A model generated the notes under the pieces. That model saw only the letters and a program-made list of their open reading frames with translations. It had not been told where the DNA came from and did no database searches. A program made the position numbers and the translations under genes. A DNA stretch of 42,077 bases. It comes from Candidatus Sabulitectum sp. GTDB lineage: Bacteria > Fermentibacterota > Fermentibacteria > Fermentibacterales > JCC-6. Shown piece after piece: positions 34,204 to 41,622 of this stretch; within the stretch, counting starts at the first letter, position 1; every line of letters starts with the position of its first letter. The stretch lies in the NCBI GenBank assembly GCA_029938555.1, contig JAOZUR010000022.1:1-42077 (forward strand), in the 5' to 3' direction.

Positions 34204-35352
34204 TCAATCAAAACCGGGCAGATCTCCAAAAAACACTTTGGGGTAGTCTTCAGGATTCAAATCAAAACAGATAAACTTATCCTGTACAATTATTGTATTC
34301 CAACTATGGGATCGTAAGCCTGCATCTAGTGCTGCTGAAAACAAATGCAATCCACTTATATCGTAAACATCAAAATATGGAGTTTGTGTAGTACCTTTTG
34401 AGACCCACAAGCGATTAATTCCGTCAACAAATAAGCCTCTGATTGCAAATTCATCTGGATTTGGCTCCCAATCAATTGCACTGGCTGATAATCCTTGGCT
34501 ACTCATCCTTCTGTCGATCTGTTCTATTTCAGCATCGATGTCTTCCTGGGTTCTTCTTTCTGGCTGAAAGTCCTCATCAATATGTGTGAAGAGTTCATCA
34601 CCTTCACGTGACCATGAGATAAATGAATAAACATCAGGTGAAATCGGAGAAGTAAACACAATACCGCTGACAGAAGCTGCAAACAGCACTGCAGTATCTT
34701 CATTTGAAAGATTTTCAGGGTCAAACGGAGTTAAGCTCGAATAGTAAATTACAGATGGCTCAGGATCCTCTATTGTCCACTTGCCTATGGCTTTGCCAAG
34801 AGAAATGCGATTTTCAGTTTCATCTACTACTGATTTTAGCGCTATGATTTCCATTCCTTCAATCGCAACGAATGCAAGAGGAGGTGAGCGATAGAAACCT
34901 GTTAGCTCTGAGAAATACTCGTAATTATTGTCGTAGTTGATAAGTTTGTTGCCCATAAGATCCGAGACCACAAATCCGCCTTCTGGTCTGGACGCTATAG
35001 CTGCCGGGTAAAGAAATTCCCCAGGTCCGCTACCTTTCCGGCCAACATTTCCTATGAATTCACCATCGGGTGTGAAAAGTGAGATGGCTATTTTCTGCAT
35101 ATCCAGAACGGCAATATTTCCATCAGTTGTTAATGTGGCACTTGAAACAGCGCCAAAAACGTAATTGCTGTCGCCCATATCAATACCGATTGAATCAGAG
35201 ATATACAAATAGGTATCTGCTATTGGAAGAACATAATCCTCGATATCAGAACTTGTATGGCTATTCTCTACAACTTGTTCGGTCTCAATTTCCGATGTTC
35301 CACACGCCAGAGTCAATAACAGTGCACTACAAAGCATAAATAGCAACTTCAT
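34204..35352 (-). CDS. Six-bladed beta-propeller lipoprotein
   Basis: Lipoprotein signal (MKLLFMLCSALLLTLAC, Cys at 17). The propeller begins DSIGIDMGDSNYVFGAV, then DGNIAVLDMQKIAISLFTPDGEFI and GRKGSGPGEF. It is clearly closest to the gene at 40232-41356, which has the same opening and the GREGMGPGEF motif. The TA island lies exactly between these two paralogs. Good ribosome-binding site (GAGGAG). Function unknown. Confidence 0.86.
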   Translation of the reverse strand: MKLLFMLCSALLLTLACGTSEIETEQVVENSHTSSDIEDYVLPIADTYLYISDSIGIDMGDSNYVFGAVSSATLTTDGNIAVLDMQKIAISLFTPDGEFIGNVGRKGSGPGEFLYPAAIASRPEGGFVVSDLMGNKLINYDNNYEYFSELTGFYRSPPLAFVAIEGMEIIALKSVVDETENRISLGKAIGKWTIEDPEPSVIYYSSLTPFDPENLSNEDTAVLFAASVSGIVFTSPISPDVYSFISWSREGDELFTHIDEDFQPERRTQEDIDAEIEQIDRRMSSQGLSASAIDWEPNPDEFAIRGLFVDGINRLWVSKGTTQTPYFDVYDISGLHLFSAALDAGLRSHSWNTIIVQDKFICFDLNPEDYPKVFFGDLPGFD

Positions 35353-35750
35353 GTAATCTCCTCTATAACTGTATAAGTTCTCAAATATGTTCCTTGGACA
35401 TTTCTGGTAATTTTACTCGGCATTGCCCACAGCAAATTCTATTCAGAACGCTCTAAATCAGTAGACTACAATAACATGACTTTGGAAAAACATAGCCGCA
35501 GTTCTGTTGAATTTAGTTGTTCCCCAAACTCTTTTGTTCTTTTTATACTATCATCACTTAACATAAGAATAATAGCACTCATTATATTTAGTAACAAGAG
35601 GTATTCTGGGTTGAATACATTTTGTGTTTAGGATTATTCTCAAAGAATCAAATTGGCTGATGACATCCAAATTATTGAGACTCACAAATAAGTCACAGGA
35701 TTTGCAAAGTGTTGAATAGTTTCGTAGTATACAATTTATGGAGGTGTAAA
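35353..35750. other. Non-coding stretch upstream of the mazEF-like pair
   Basis: No gene seen. The last 50 bases hold a possible promoter for the antitoxin gene (TTGCAA at 35702-35707, TAGTAT 17 bases later) and its GGAGG site at 35740-35744. Confidence 0.4.
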
Positions 35751-35963
35751 ATGCTAAGGTCAGTTGAAGCCACAATCGAAATTGATGGAAAAGTCCATAT
35801 TAGGGAAAGCGTTCACCTGTTGCATGCTTGTAGGGCAATAGTGACAATTATTGATGAGCCTGATATTCCTGAAACTGCTATTCTCAGCGAGGCTGCACTG
35901 GGAGAAGGCTGGAACCGGCCAAAGGAGAAAGAGGCATGGGCGCACTTACAGCAGGTTCGATAG
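35751..35963 (+). CDS. MazE-like antitoxin of a degraded mazEF-type pair
   Basis: 70 residues starting at the ATG at 35751, with GGAGG 6 bases upstream. It has a short strand-rich N-terminus (SVEATIEIDGKVHIRE) of the kind seen in small antitoxins preceding PemK/MazF toxins. It ends in an acidic then basic helix (ETAILSEAALGEGWNRPKEKEAW), which would wrap the toxin. The toxin frame starts inside its 3' end (28-base overlap). The antitoxin frame is intact while the toxin has two nonsense codons, so it may be a solo regulator or immunity factor. Confidence 0.7.
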   Translation: MLRSVEATIEIDGKVHIRESVHLLHACRAIVTIIDEPDIPETAILSEAALGEGWNRPKEKEAWAHLQQVR

Positions 35964-36268
35964 TTCTTGTTACTTTCCCTTTTTTCGATCTATCCAATAG
36001 TTAGTTGCGGCCAGCGGTTGTTCTGGCACCAGTTCACCGTGGAGATTGAATACTGTGCCAGATTACGAGTAATCCCTACGCTGATTCTCATGCAGTTCAG
36101 TTAAGCGAGACTGATTTTCACTCTGGTTCTTTGCAACGCGTTAGTTATGCTCGCCCAGGGAAATTGTTTACTGCAAACACTACTCTGGTTAGGATGGAAG
36201 TCTGCAATCTTAAACAAGTTGCTTTTCAGAATGTACTCAAGTCGGTAATCAACTTTCTAAAAGGTTAA
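35936..36268 (+). pseudogene. PemK/MazF-family toxin broken by two in-frame nonsense codons
   Basis: One continuous frame of 110 codons reads as a full MazF-like protein: MGALTAGSIVLVTFPFFDLSNS, stop, LRPAVVLAP...GD, stop, ILCQITSNPYADSHAVQL, and YARPGKLFTANTTLVR to the end. The stops are TAG at 36002-36004 (where relatives have Lys in 'sK-RPA') and TGA at 36047-36049 (probably an aromatic codon such as TGG). No frameshift is needed. Other genes in the window use TGG for Trp and TGA as stop, so recoding is unlikely. The ATG is at 35936 with AAAGGAG upstream. Confidence 0.85.
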
Positions 36269-37007
36269 TACATGACAATATCCTTTTGTCATCGGTTCTT
36301 TTCTGAATCAACTGATATAATGCTATAGCAATTATCAGAGCAGTTTTCTAGTTCGTTAAAAGGTTTGGCTGATCTTTGTTTTACATGGGAACGGTGGGCG
36401 ATTAACCCGCGATTTTAAAGGGAAATTTATTTCTCCTAAAATTGCAGGGTTCATGCGCCTATTGAACTAAGCGCGTACCGCGCAGATAAAATAGCGTTTG
36501 TCTTCAATTAGCATCCTTCCTATAGGGAGTACAATCTAGTACTCCAGTTAAATAGAGAGAATATCATGAAAATATTCAAAACATGATGATTGAGGATAAA
36601 ACAACAACTTCTGCGAGAATTCTGCCTGTACACCAAAATCCCAGCTGGCTGCTTACCCAGGAGGAAACAATCTGGATCTACATTCTGGTAGCCAATTGTT
36701 GCCCAACTTAGCCATTTTGACCAATTTTAGTGATAGAACCTACCACACACCAAGAATAGAAACACAAAGAGAATCTTCTCTGAATTCAACACAGGGTTGT
36801 AAGCCACGGGGAGTGTGTTACTAACCCTTTACTCGTTGCGAAACATTTCCTAAATCGTATACGCTACACTTCATAGTCCTGAATCGGGGTATCTCGAATA
36901 CTCGATACTCCTTAGCAAGTGAATCGTAAATTTCAACTACTTCTTTGACTAGTTGCATTCATTCTTCCTATAGCCAACGGTAGAATAACGCGCGAGAAAT
37001 TATACAA
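36269..37007. other. Gene-free 0.74 kb with hairpin elements
   Basis: No coding frame is supported. It contains the attC-like element at 36389-36460, a small perfect inverted repeat GGAGTAC/GTACTCC at 36526-36545, and near 36974-36993 a sequence (AACGGT..AATAAC) resembling the left half of the same element. Confidence 0.5.
36389..36460 (+). repeat. attC-like imperfect hairpin element 1
   Basis: The left arm GGCGATTAACCCGCGATTTT pairs with the right arm (AAAATTGCAGGGTTCATGCGCC at 36438-36459, rough complement) to give a stem of about 30 bp with a tiny loop. AACC and GGTT are 48 bases apart (outer ends). The left 22 bases match the element at 40133 at 19 positions. Confidence 0.6.
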
Positions 37008-37403
37008 CTATTTTTTGTCACGTGAATTCTTTAGTTCGTTTCCATACTTAAGATGTTCTTCCTTGACGTTCAGTGTTATGCTCAGGCGCTTGGCCATGGC
37101 ATCGGAATAGTTTCGTCGCCCATGCTCGTAGTCACTGACCATGTTCTGACGGATGTCTAGCTTTTGGGCGAGCTGGGCCTGAGTAAGTCCAGCCTTCAGA
37201 CGAGCTCCGGCGAGCAAGTTGCCAATGCGATTCTTCTCCATCTCCTGCCAATACTCAGTACTTTCGATGGAAATGAACTCATCATTGGGCTCATCGGCCA
37301 GAATAGTAATGTCGTACTTCTTCTTGATCCAGGCAACTAATTCGTCGATATGTTCGCCATGAATCGAAATCTCAATACGGGGCTTTTTCACGAGAGCCAA
37401 CAT
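37008..37403 (-). CDS. HigA-type XRE antitoxin
   Basis: 131 residues: an N-terminal part of about 55 residues (EISIHGEHIDELVAWIKKKY) of unknown role, then an XRE helix-turn-helix (AGARLKAGLTQAQLAQKLDIRQNMVSDYEHGRR). The order toxin then antitoxin, with a 32-base overlap, is the HigBA arrangement. AGAGGT lies just before the ATG at 37403. It should neutralise the RelE-like toxin and repress the operon through the palindrome at 37650-37682. Confidence 0.88.
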   Translation of the reverse strand: MLALVKKPRIEISIHGEHIDELVAWIKKKYDITILADEPNDEFISIESTEYWQEMEKNRIGNLLAGARLKAGLTQAQLAQKLDIRQNMVSDYEHGRRNYSDAMAKRLSITLNVKEEHLKYGNELKNSRDKK

Positions 37404-37641
37404 AATACACCTCTATGATTATTTCGTTTTTCTTACATGTCCAACAAGCCACATACCTGTAATTTAAATGGCAATGGTATCGATCTATCTCAAGAGGCGA
37501 GAAATTTTGCCAGCTCCTTTGAATAGGACCATCTGCCTGAAGATCAGTAATCAACAAGAAAAATAGCTTTTGAATGTCAGTAGGCATTTTTTTTAGCCCA
37601 CGGGCAACCTTCTTCTTAACTCGGACTTCATATTTAATCAT
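37372..37641 (-). CDS. RelE-superfamily toxin (HigB type)
   Basis: 89 residues with the superfamily pattern: an N-terminal helix pair (KKVARGLKKMPTDIQKLFF), then YHCHLNYRYVACWTC and EVYYVGSREKAPY at the C-terminus. Relatives are ribosome-associated mRNA endonucleases; His and Arg/Lys candidates lie in the last third. First gene of a pair with the XRE antitoxin. The predicted promoter places the transcript start within a few bases of the ATG, so the mRNA may be nearly leaderless. Confidence 0.88.
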   Translation of the reverse strand: MIKYEVRVKKKVARGLKKMPTDIQKLFFLLITDLQADGPIQRSWQNFSPLEIDRYHCHLNYRYVACWTCKKNEIIIEVYYVGSREKAPY

Positions 37642-37647
37642 GGTTAT

Positions 37648-37682
37648 AATATAACTTGTACCTATGAGGAATACAAGTTATA
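37648..37682 (-). promoter_or_regulatory. Promoter and palindromic operator of the RelE/HigA pair
   Basis: The 11-bp perfect inverted repeat TATAACTTGTA / TACAAGTTATA (37650-37660 and 37672-37682), with an 11-base spacer, gives half-site centres 22 bases (two helical turns) apart. On the minus strand it covers a -35 box TTGTAT (37671-37676), a 17-base spacer and a -10 box TATATT (37648-37653). It is a typical antitoxin autorepression site. Confidence 0.75.
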
Positions 37683-38091
37683 AATCTCAAGAAGCGACCG
37701 CTTGAGTTCACCGGGATTATTAGGAATAGCCTAAAAATTTCCACTACTGCGATTTGTTATATGTATTTTGATAACATGATTAAGATTTAATCTTGCAGAC
37801 AGTATATATGTAAGAACTGTTTTCTCCCAATAACCATAAGAGGTTGTTACACAATAACCAGATGGCAATATTTCTAGACCCGAGTATCCGCAACCGAAAC
37901 CCTCGTGAATTTTTAAATCTAAATACAACAATGATATTATTGTTAGGTAAATATTTAAGGGTATGCTTATCTCCCATAGGATATTTTGTTGCTCCTTTTT
38001 GGGTAGATGCTCACGCCGGCCCTGTTTCAGGGTAGTTGTCCGGTAGAAAAAGAACATAATTTATTATATTTGGGGGCAACTGGAGAATGTT
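37683..38091. other. Non-coding stretch with IS-end sequence
   Basis: No supported gene. Frames here lack homology and ribosome-binding sites. It holds the small inverted repeat CTCAAG..CTTGAG (37685-37705) and, near its end, the IS-end-like 20-mer at 38020-38039. Confidence 0.45.
38020..38039 (+). repeat. IS-end-like 20-base sequence, copy 1
   Basis: CCCTGTTTCAGGG followed by TAGTTGT; the first 13 bases form a small hairpin. An exact reverse-complement copy occurs at 41371-41390. It lies 52 bases before the transposase orfA fragment, the position expected for the left end of an IS3-type element. Confidence 0.65.
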
Positions 38092-38274
38092 TTGCGATAC
38101 TATAGTCCCGAGTTTAAAGAGAGCATTTTAAGGAAAGTTTTTGCTCCCAGTCCAGAATCTATTGCTTCTATCAGTAGTTTAACCGGTATTCCAAAATCCA
38201 CCATTTTTACTTGGAAATACAAGAAGGAAAAGTCATTGAAAAACACAGGCAAAATAAACAGTAAATGCAATTAG
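38092..38274 (+). pseudogene. Truncated IS3-type transposase orfA fragment
   Basis: 60 codons starting at TTG 38092, with GGAG 7 bases upstream. RYYSPEFKESILRKVF and SISSLTGIPKSTIFTWKYKK match the N-terminal helix-turn-helix of IS3/transposase-8 OrfA proteins (SPEFKE...GIS..TLY.W). The rest of orfA and all of orfB are absent, and the frame ends in unrelated sequence. It is a remnant of an insertion sequence. Confidence 0.7.
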
Positions 38275-38448
38275 GATGGAGCGAATTCAATTTTTCTCCA
38301 TTCAAGATTGTTAGGTATTGGATGTGAAAAAATAGCTTCTAAAGTTTTTGTGTGTTTTTTATTCGTAGCAATATGATACTTAATTTCAGTATCATTATCA
38401 AGGATTAATTATTTTTTCAATTATAACTTTTTGCAGTGAAGATGAGGC

Positions 38449-38527
38449 ACCCAACGTGTGCATAATCGGAACAGTGTTCACAAACTATGAACGTCACTGC
38501 TGTTTCCGGTTGATGCGATTGTTAGCA
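38449..38527 (+). repeat. attC-like imperfect hairpin element 2
   Basis: The left part ACCCAAC-GTGTG-CATAATCGG and right part CCGGTTGATG-CGATT-GTTAGCA have the layout R''-spacer-L'' and L'-spacer-R' of integron attC sites. An imperfect stem (GGAACAG/CTGTTTCC, TTCA/TGAA) lies between, and the right L box has one extra base. AATC and GGTT are 48 bases apart. It lies at the 3' end of hicB. Confidence 0.6.
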
Positions 38528-38529
38528 CT

Positions 38530-38868
38530 TTATTTCGCGAGTCTAGCACTAACCAGCCTGTTGATACTTACTCCCTCTTCAGCTGCTATTTCAGCAATTT
38601 TGCGATGAACTTCGGGAGGAATCCGCACCATGAATTTTCCACTGTATTTTTTGATGGAAATAGGAATAGGAATTTCTTCATTGTTATTTTTCATGTCAGC
38701 AATAACATTGGCCACCAATTGTCTTATACCAGTAAGAGTTAACTCCTGGGTTTCTGCGAGCCAGCTAAGACTGGGAAACTCAGTACAAAGACCCACATAC
38801 TCTTGATCCTCCTTTGACCATGTTACTCGGTATGCGTAAAGATCATTCTCTAGCTGCATTTTTTTCAT
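38530..38868 (-). CDS. hicB: HicB-family antitoxin with ribbon-helix-helix tail
   Basis: 112 residues: a partly degraded RNase H-like HicB fold (YRVTWSKEDQEYVGLCTEFPSLS, with GLCTEFP the usual signature) and a C-terminal Arc-type DNA-binding domain (GKFMVRIPPEVHRKIAEIAAEEGVSINRLV). It neutralises HicA and represses the pair. ATG at 38868 with GAGG upstream; overlaps hicA by 26 bases. Confidence 0.92.
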   Translation of the reverse strand: MKKMQLENDLYAYRVTWSKEDQEYVGLCTEFPSLSWLAETQELTLTGIRQLVANVIADMKNNNEEIPIPISIKKYSGKFMVRIPPEVHRKIAEIAAEEGVSINRLVSARLAK

Positions 38869-39118
38869 TCAACCTCTCTATGGCGCGAAGAACCTGTTTA
38901 ACCTGATAGGCTTTAGCTTTGCCTTTCTTGTTCTGGATGTTTACTCTTGGATCACCCAACCATGGCGTTTTGTAAACATGATGGCTCGATGCAACATGCC
39001 GTGGCTTACCAAAATGGTACTTGCATATTTTGCACAAATCCAAGAATCGCACATCCTTCGGATTCTCCTCCATTTTTCGTATCAGAAGTTCAATCTTTGC
39101 CATAGTGTATAGTACCAT
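38843..39118 (-). CDS. hicA: HicA-family mRNA interferase toxin
   Basis: The dsRBD-like HicA fold with the catalytic His in SSHHVYKTPW. It begins IELLIRKMEENPKDVRF and ends KGKAKAYQVKQVLRAIE, the common form of longer HicA proteins. HicA cleaves mRNA independently of the ribosome. Two in-frame ATGs (39118, 39103) are possible; the second matches the usual HicA start (MAKIE). The pair with hicB is bracketed by attC-like elements 2 and 3. Confidence 0.92.
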   Translation of the reverse strand: MVLYTMAKIELLIRKMEENPKDVRFLDLCKICKYHFGKPRHVASSHHVYKTPWLGDPRVNIQNKKGKAKAYQVKQVLRAIERLNEKNAARE

Positions 39119-39150
39119 TATTGATACCGAGCGTCAATCCCTTCATTTGT

Positions 39151-39228
39151 GCATCGTGTGCATAACCAGCACGGAATAACAATAGACAGTTTCATAACGA
39201 CTATGATTGGTTCATGCGATGGTTCGCC
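39151..39228 (+). repeat. attC-like imperfect hairpin element 3
   Basis: Left CGTGTGCATAACC matches element 2 (CGTGTGCATAA identical). Right GGTTCATG-CGATG-GTTCGCC matches GGTTGATG-CGATT-GTTAGCA of element 2 with few changes. AACC and GGTT are 49 bases apart. It lies upstream of hicA and just after the 3' end of the parE-like gene. Confidence 0.6.
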
Positions 39229-39363
39229 GAATCATTGCCTTCATTGTGAATTTCTGTTCTAATTATAATGAGAGCAGTACTCGTTATGAATAATAAGTAT
39301 GCCCCAAGAAATTATGCATTGAAGTGATTAGAATTAAGCCAATTTTTTCTCGTCTTTCTTGAC

Positions 39364-39669
39364 TCATATCTGCTCTGCTCTGAGTCGTGATTTCCATGAC
39401 AAGGGATTTTTGTTAAGATGCATTACGGCAACAACTAAAATACTATCATTCCTGATTTGATATACCACACCATAAGGGAACCGGTTAGTTCTGCAACGTC
39501 GTGTTCGCTTCGATAAAGGAGTCCATGCATTTGGATATTCAATGATCCGGCCAACGACTCTCTTGACCTCAGCGGCAAACTCAAATCCTAAGCCTTCACT
39601 CTGACCGTTATAGTAGAATATCGCCTGGCCAAGCTCGGCCTCAGCCACTTCAAGAAATACGACACTCAT
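39364..39669 (-). CDS. RelE/ParE-family toxin
   Basis: 101 residues with the ParE pattern: VAEAELGQAIFYYNGQSEGLG (helix hairpin), then RIIEYPNAWTPLS, RRCRTNRFPYGVVYQIR and a terminal strand (ILVVAVMHLNKNPLSWKSR). ParE proteins poison gyrase and RelE proteins cut mRNA; which applies cannot be read here. Overlaps the antitoxin gene by 4 bases (ATGA). Confidence 0.9.
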   Translation of the reverse strand: MSVVFLEVAEAELGQAIFYYNGQSEGLGFEFAAEVKRVVGRIIEYPNAWTPLSKRTRRCRTNRFPYGVVYQIRNDSILVVAVMHLNKNPLSWKSRLRAEQI

Positions 39670-39899
39670 GATTTCCGTGAATGATCAATCCTATCGAATA
39701 CCTTCTTTGCAGAGGTGGTATTGATCTTGCCAACATCATAGGCGTTTATACGATCTTCAGCCTCTCTTGCCCACGAGGCATCGATTTTCTGGCGGTCAGG
39801 AAAATTGAAACTGGCAAGGATTTCTTCAACTAACTCAGCGCGCTCTACCGGAGGCAAATCTAATGCCTCACGTAAAACCTGCTGCGACTTGACTGTCAT
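39666..39899 (-). CDS. Addiction-module antitoxin (TIGR02574-like)
   Basis: A 77-residue helical protein beginning KSQQVLREALDLPPVERAELVEEIL, typical of the addiction-module component family that precedes ParE/RelE toxins. SW.REAEDRI.AYD.G is the conserved second half. GAGGTGA lies 4 bases before the ATG. Here the antitoxin precedes the toxin. Confidence 0.9.
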   Translation of the reverse strand: MTVKSQQVLREALDLPPVERAELVEEILASFNFPDRQKIDASWAREAEDRINAYDVGKINTTSAKKVFDRIDHSRKS

Positions 39900-39935
39900 A
39901 AAATCACCTCAATTCTTCAGCCTTAAACTAATTGA

Positions 39936-39963
39936 ATTATACTACAGAATCATCTTTACACAA
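39936..39963 (-). promoter_or_regulatory. Promoter of the ParE-type TA pair
   Basis: On the minus strand TTGTGT (39958-39963), a 16-base spacer and TATAAT (39936-39941, a perfect -10 box) lie about 37 bases before the antitoxin ATG. Confidence 0.6.
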
Positions 39964-40130
39964 TATCATTTACAGCGAATGTGCGCATAACCTGTTCTGA
40001 CCGAATTTATTCTGGTATTAAGCTCTCATAAACAAATACCATTCTCACTGATGATTGGTGAATTTGTAGATATTTGCAATCTAAAATAATTACTATCCTT
40101 TAAATGTTTAGCCTCATTCTGTCAATTACA

Positions 40131-40203
40131 TCGAACGGTCGGCGAATAACCTGCACAAATGTCACGAAAGGCTGCTCACAACCGTTTGTGACAGGTTAAT
40201 TCA
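40131..40203 (+). repeat. attC-like imperfect hairpin element 4
   Basis: GAACGGTCGGCGAATAACC at the left and CAGGTTAATTC at the right frame an imperfect stem (AACCTG..CACAAA with TTTGTGACAGGTT). AACC and GGTT are 50 bases apart. A left half of related sequence (GTGCGCATAACCTG, 39981-39994) lies 150 bases before it. Confidence 0.6.
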
Positions 40204-40231
40204 GTGATTGTGAATCTATTTTTCTCAGTCC

Positions 40232-41356
40232 TTACAGATTTTTATCAATAAGTTCAAGCATATAGATTCGAGGATAATCCCCAGGATTATGGTCCCAACC
40301 TAGTATTCCTGATTCAAATATCTTGATATTCCAGAATCGAGCAATTGCTGGAAGTGTGGTTTCGATTGAGCAAATTAATGAGCCATCGGTTGCATTGTAT
40401 AGATCAAATACTGGAGATGAAGTTTCGCCTCTACCTGATTTTATCCACAATCGGTTTTCGCTATCCAAACCAGCAAGAGATCCTGCAAGCCGTGTAGTAT
40501 CCGGTGACCAGCCGGCGGTGAGTTCCGATGATGTTGCCTCGCTTCCTGGACCAGGGATCATCATGCCAGGCCTCGAAACCAGTAACTCTTCTTCAGTCAA
40601 GTACATTGTTTCCCATGGGACATCTATGGTAAAGCTCACATCTCCTTCATGTGTGTATCCAGTAATTATGTATTCTGTTTTTGATGAAGGCATAGTAAAG
40701 AATTGGCCATCTTCAGAAGAAGCTATACCGCAGGAGAAGCGATCGTCTGATGAATGAAGAAAATAGTTCTCCTGATAAATTCTGTCTGGCTCGACAGAAT
40801 CAGACCACAAACAGTATTCCGAACCACTGTATAGCTCTTCTTCCTCTTGATCATAGTACCAGTTGAGCCTGCGGCCAAAGAATGAACCACCAGGACCGAT
40901 ACTAATACGGTCAGGAGCCATTGTCTGAAAACCGGAAAGCTCTCTTACATACTCCAGCGATGAGTCGAAAATCATAACTTTACCTTGCTGAATATCTGAC
41001 ACGGCAAATCCACCATCAGAAAGAGCTGTAAGTGAAAAGGGTGATACAAATTCACCTGGTCCCATACCTTCTCGCCCGGCACTGCCGACAAACTCACCGG
41101 TACCGGAGAAAACAAGTATTCTTTGCTGAATAATATCAAGAAGCGCAATGCGCCCATCAATCAGATAGGTTGCATCAATGATTGTACCGAAAACATAGTT
41201 TGAGTCACCAATTTCAATTCCAATCGAATCAACTTTGACCAAGTCATACTGGAATTGTGTACTATCATTTGCAGCTTCAATTATCTCTGTTCTACCACAG
41301 CCAATAAAAATGATTAGAGAAGACAGAAGTAAAGTCAATCCAATTGCTTTATGCAT
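40232..41356 (-). CDS. Six-bladed beta-propeller lipoprotein
   Basis: Lipoprotein signal (LTLLLSSLIIFIGC, Cys at 20). The propeller opens VDSIGIEIGDSNYVFGTI, with DGRIALLDIIQQRILVFSGTG and GREGMGPGEF, nearly the same plan as the gene at 34204. GGAG lies 5 bases before the ATG. Fifteen bases upstream of the start is the inverted copy of the IS-end-like 20-mer, so its regulatory region may have been altered by an insertion. Confidence 0.86.
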   Translation of the reverse strand: MHKAIGLTLLLSSLIIFIGCGRTEIIEAANDSTQFQYDLVKVDSIGIEIGDSNYVFGTIIDATYLIDGRIALLDIIQQRILVFSGTGEFVGSAGREGMGPGEFVSPFSLTALSDGGFAVSDIQQGKVMIFDSSLEYVRELSGFQTMAPDRISIGPGGSFFGRRLNWYYDQEEEELYSGSEYCLWSDSVEPDRIYQENYFLHSSDDRFSCGIASSEDGQFFTMPSSKTEYIITGYTHEGDVSFTIDVPWETMYLTEEELLVSRPGMMIPGPGSEATSSELTAGWSPDTTRLAGSLAGLDSENRLWIKSGRGETSSPVFDLYNATDGSLICSIETTLPAIARFWNIKIFESGILGWDHNPGDYPRIYMLELIDKNL

Positions 41357-41370
41357 TTCATCTCCATTTC

Positions 41371-41390
41371 ACAACTACCCTGAAACAGGG
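41371..41390 (-). repeat. IS-end-like 20-base sequence, copy 2 (inverted)
   Basis: Exact reverse complement of 38020-38039, without any transposase frame beside it. It may be a solo end left after loss of an insertion sequence. Confidence 0.6.
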
Positions 41391-41622
41391 GGGCTTAGAG
41401 GTATTTACCCTATTGCCAAGCGTTTTGTTGTTATTTACTACTGATCTCTGCATGCATCATCCAGACTGTCATGTTACAATATTACCACAATCAATTAGTG
41501 TTCATTATATGACTATGTCATTCTGCAGTCAAGAGAATATTGAAGCACTAAAAGTATATCCTAACTAATCCTTAGAGTATATAACTCCAAGCATTTTAAA
41601 ATTAAAGTTGATTTCTGCTTCT

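Noticed and set aside
36269-37007. Degraded protein gene between the mazEF-like pair and the RelE/HigA pair
   Set aside because: Six-frame reading gave only short disconnected peptides without recognisable motifs.
37731-38057. 108-codon minus-strand frame between the RelE pair and the IS fragment
   Set aside because: No family resemblance or ribosome-binding site; its N-terminus only translates the IS-end-like repeat, as does a plus-strand frame near 41.4 kb.
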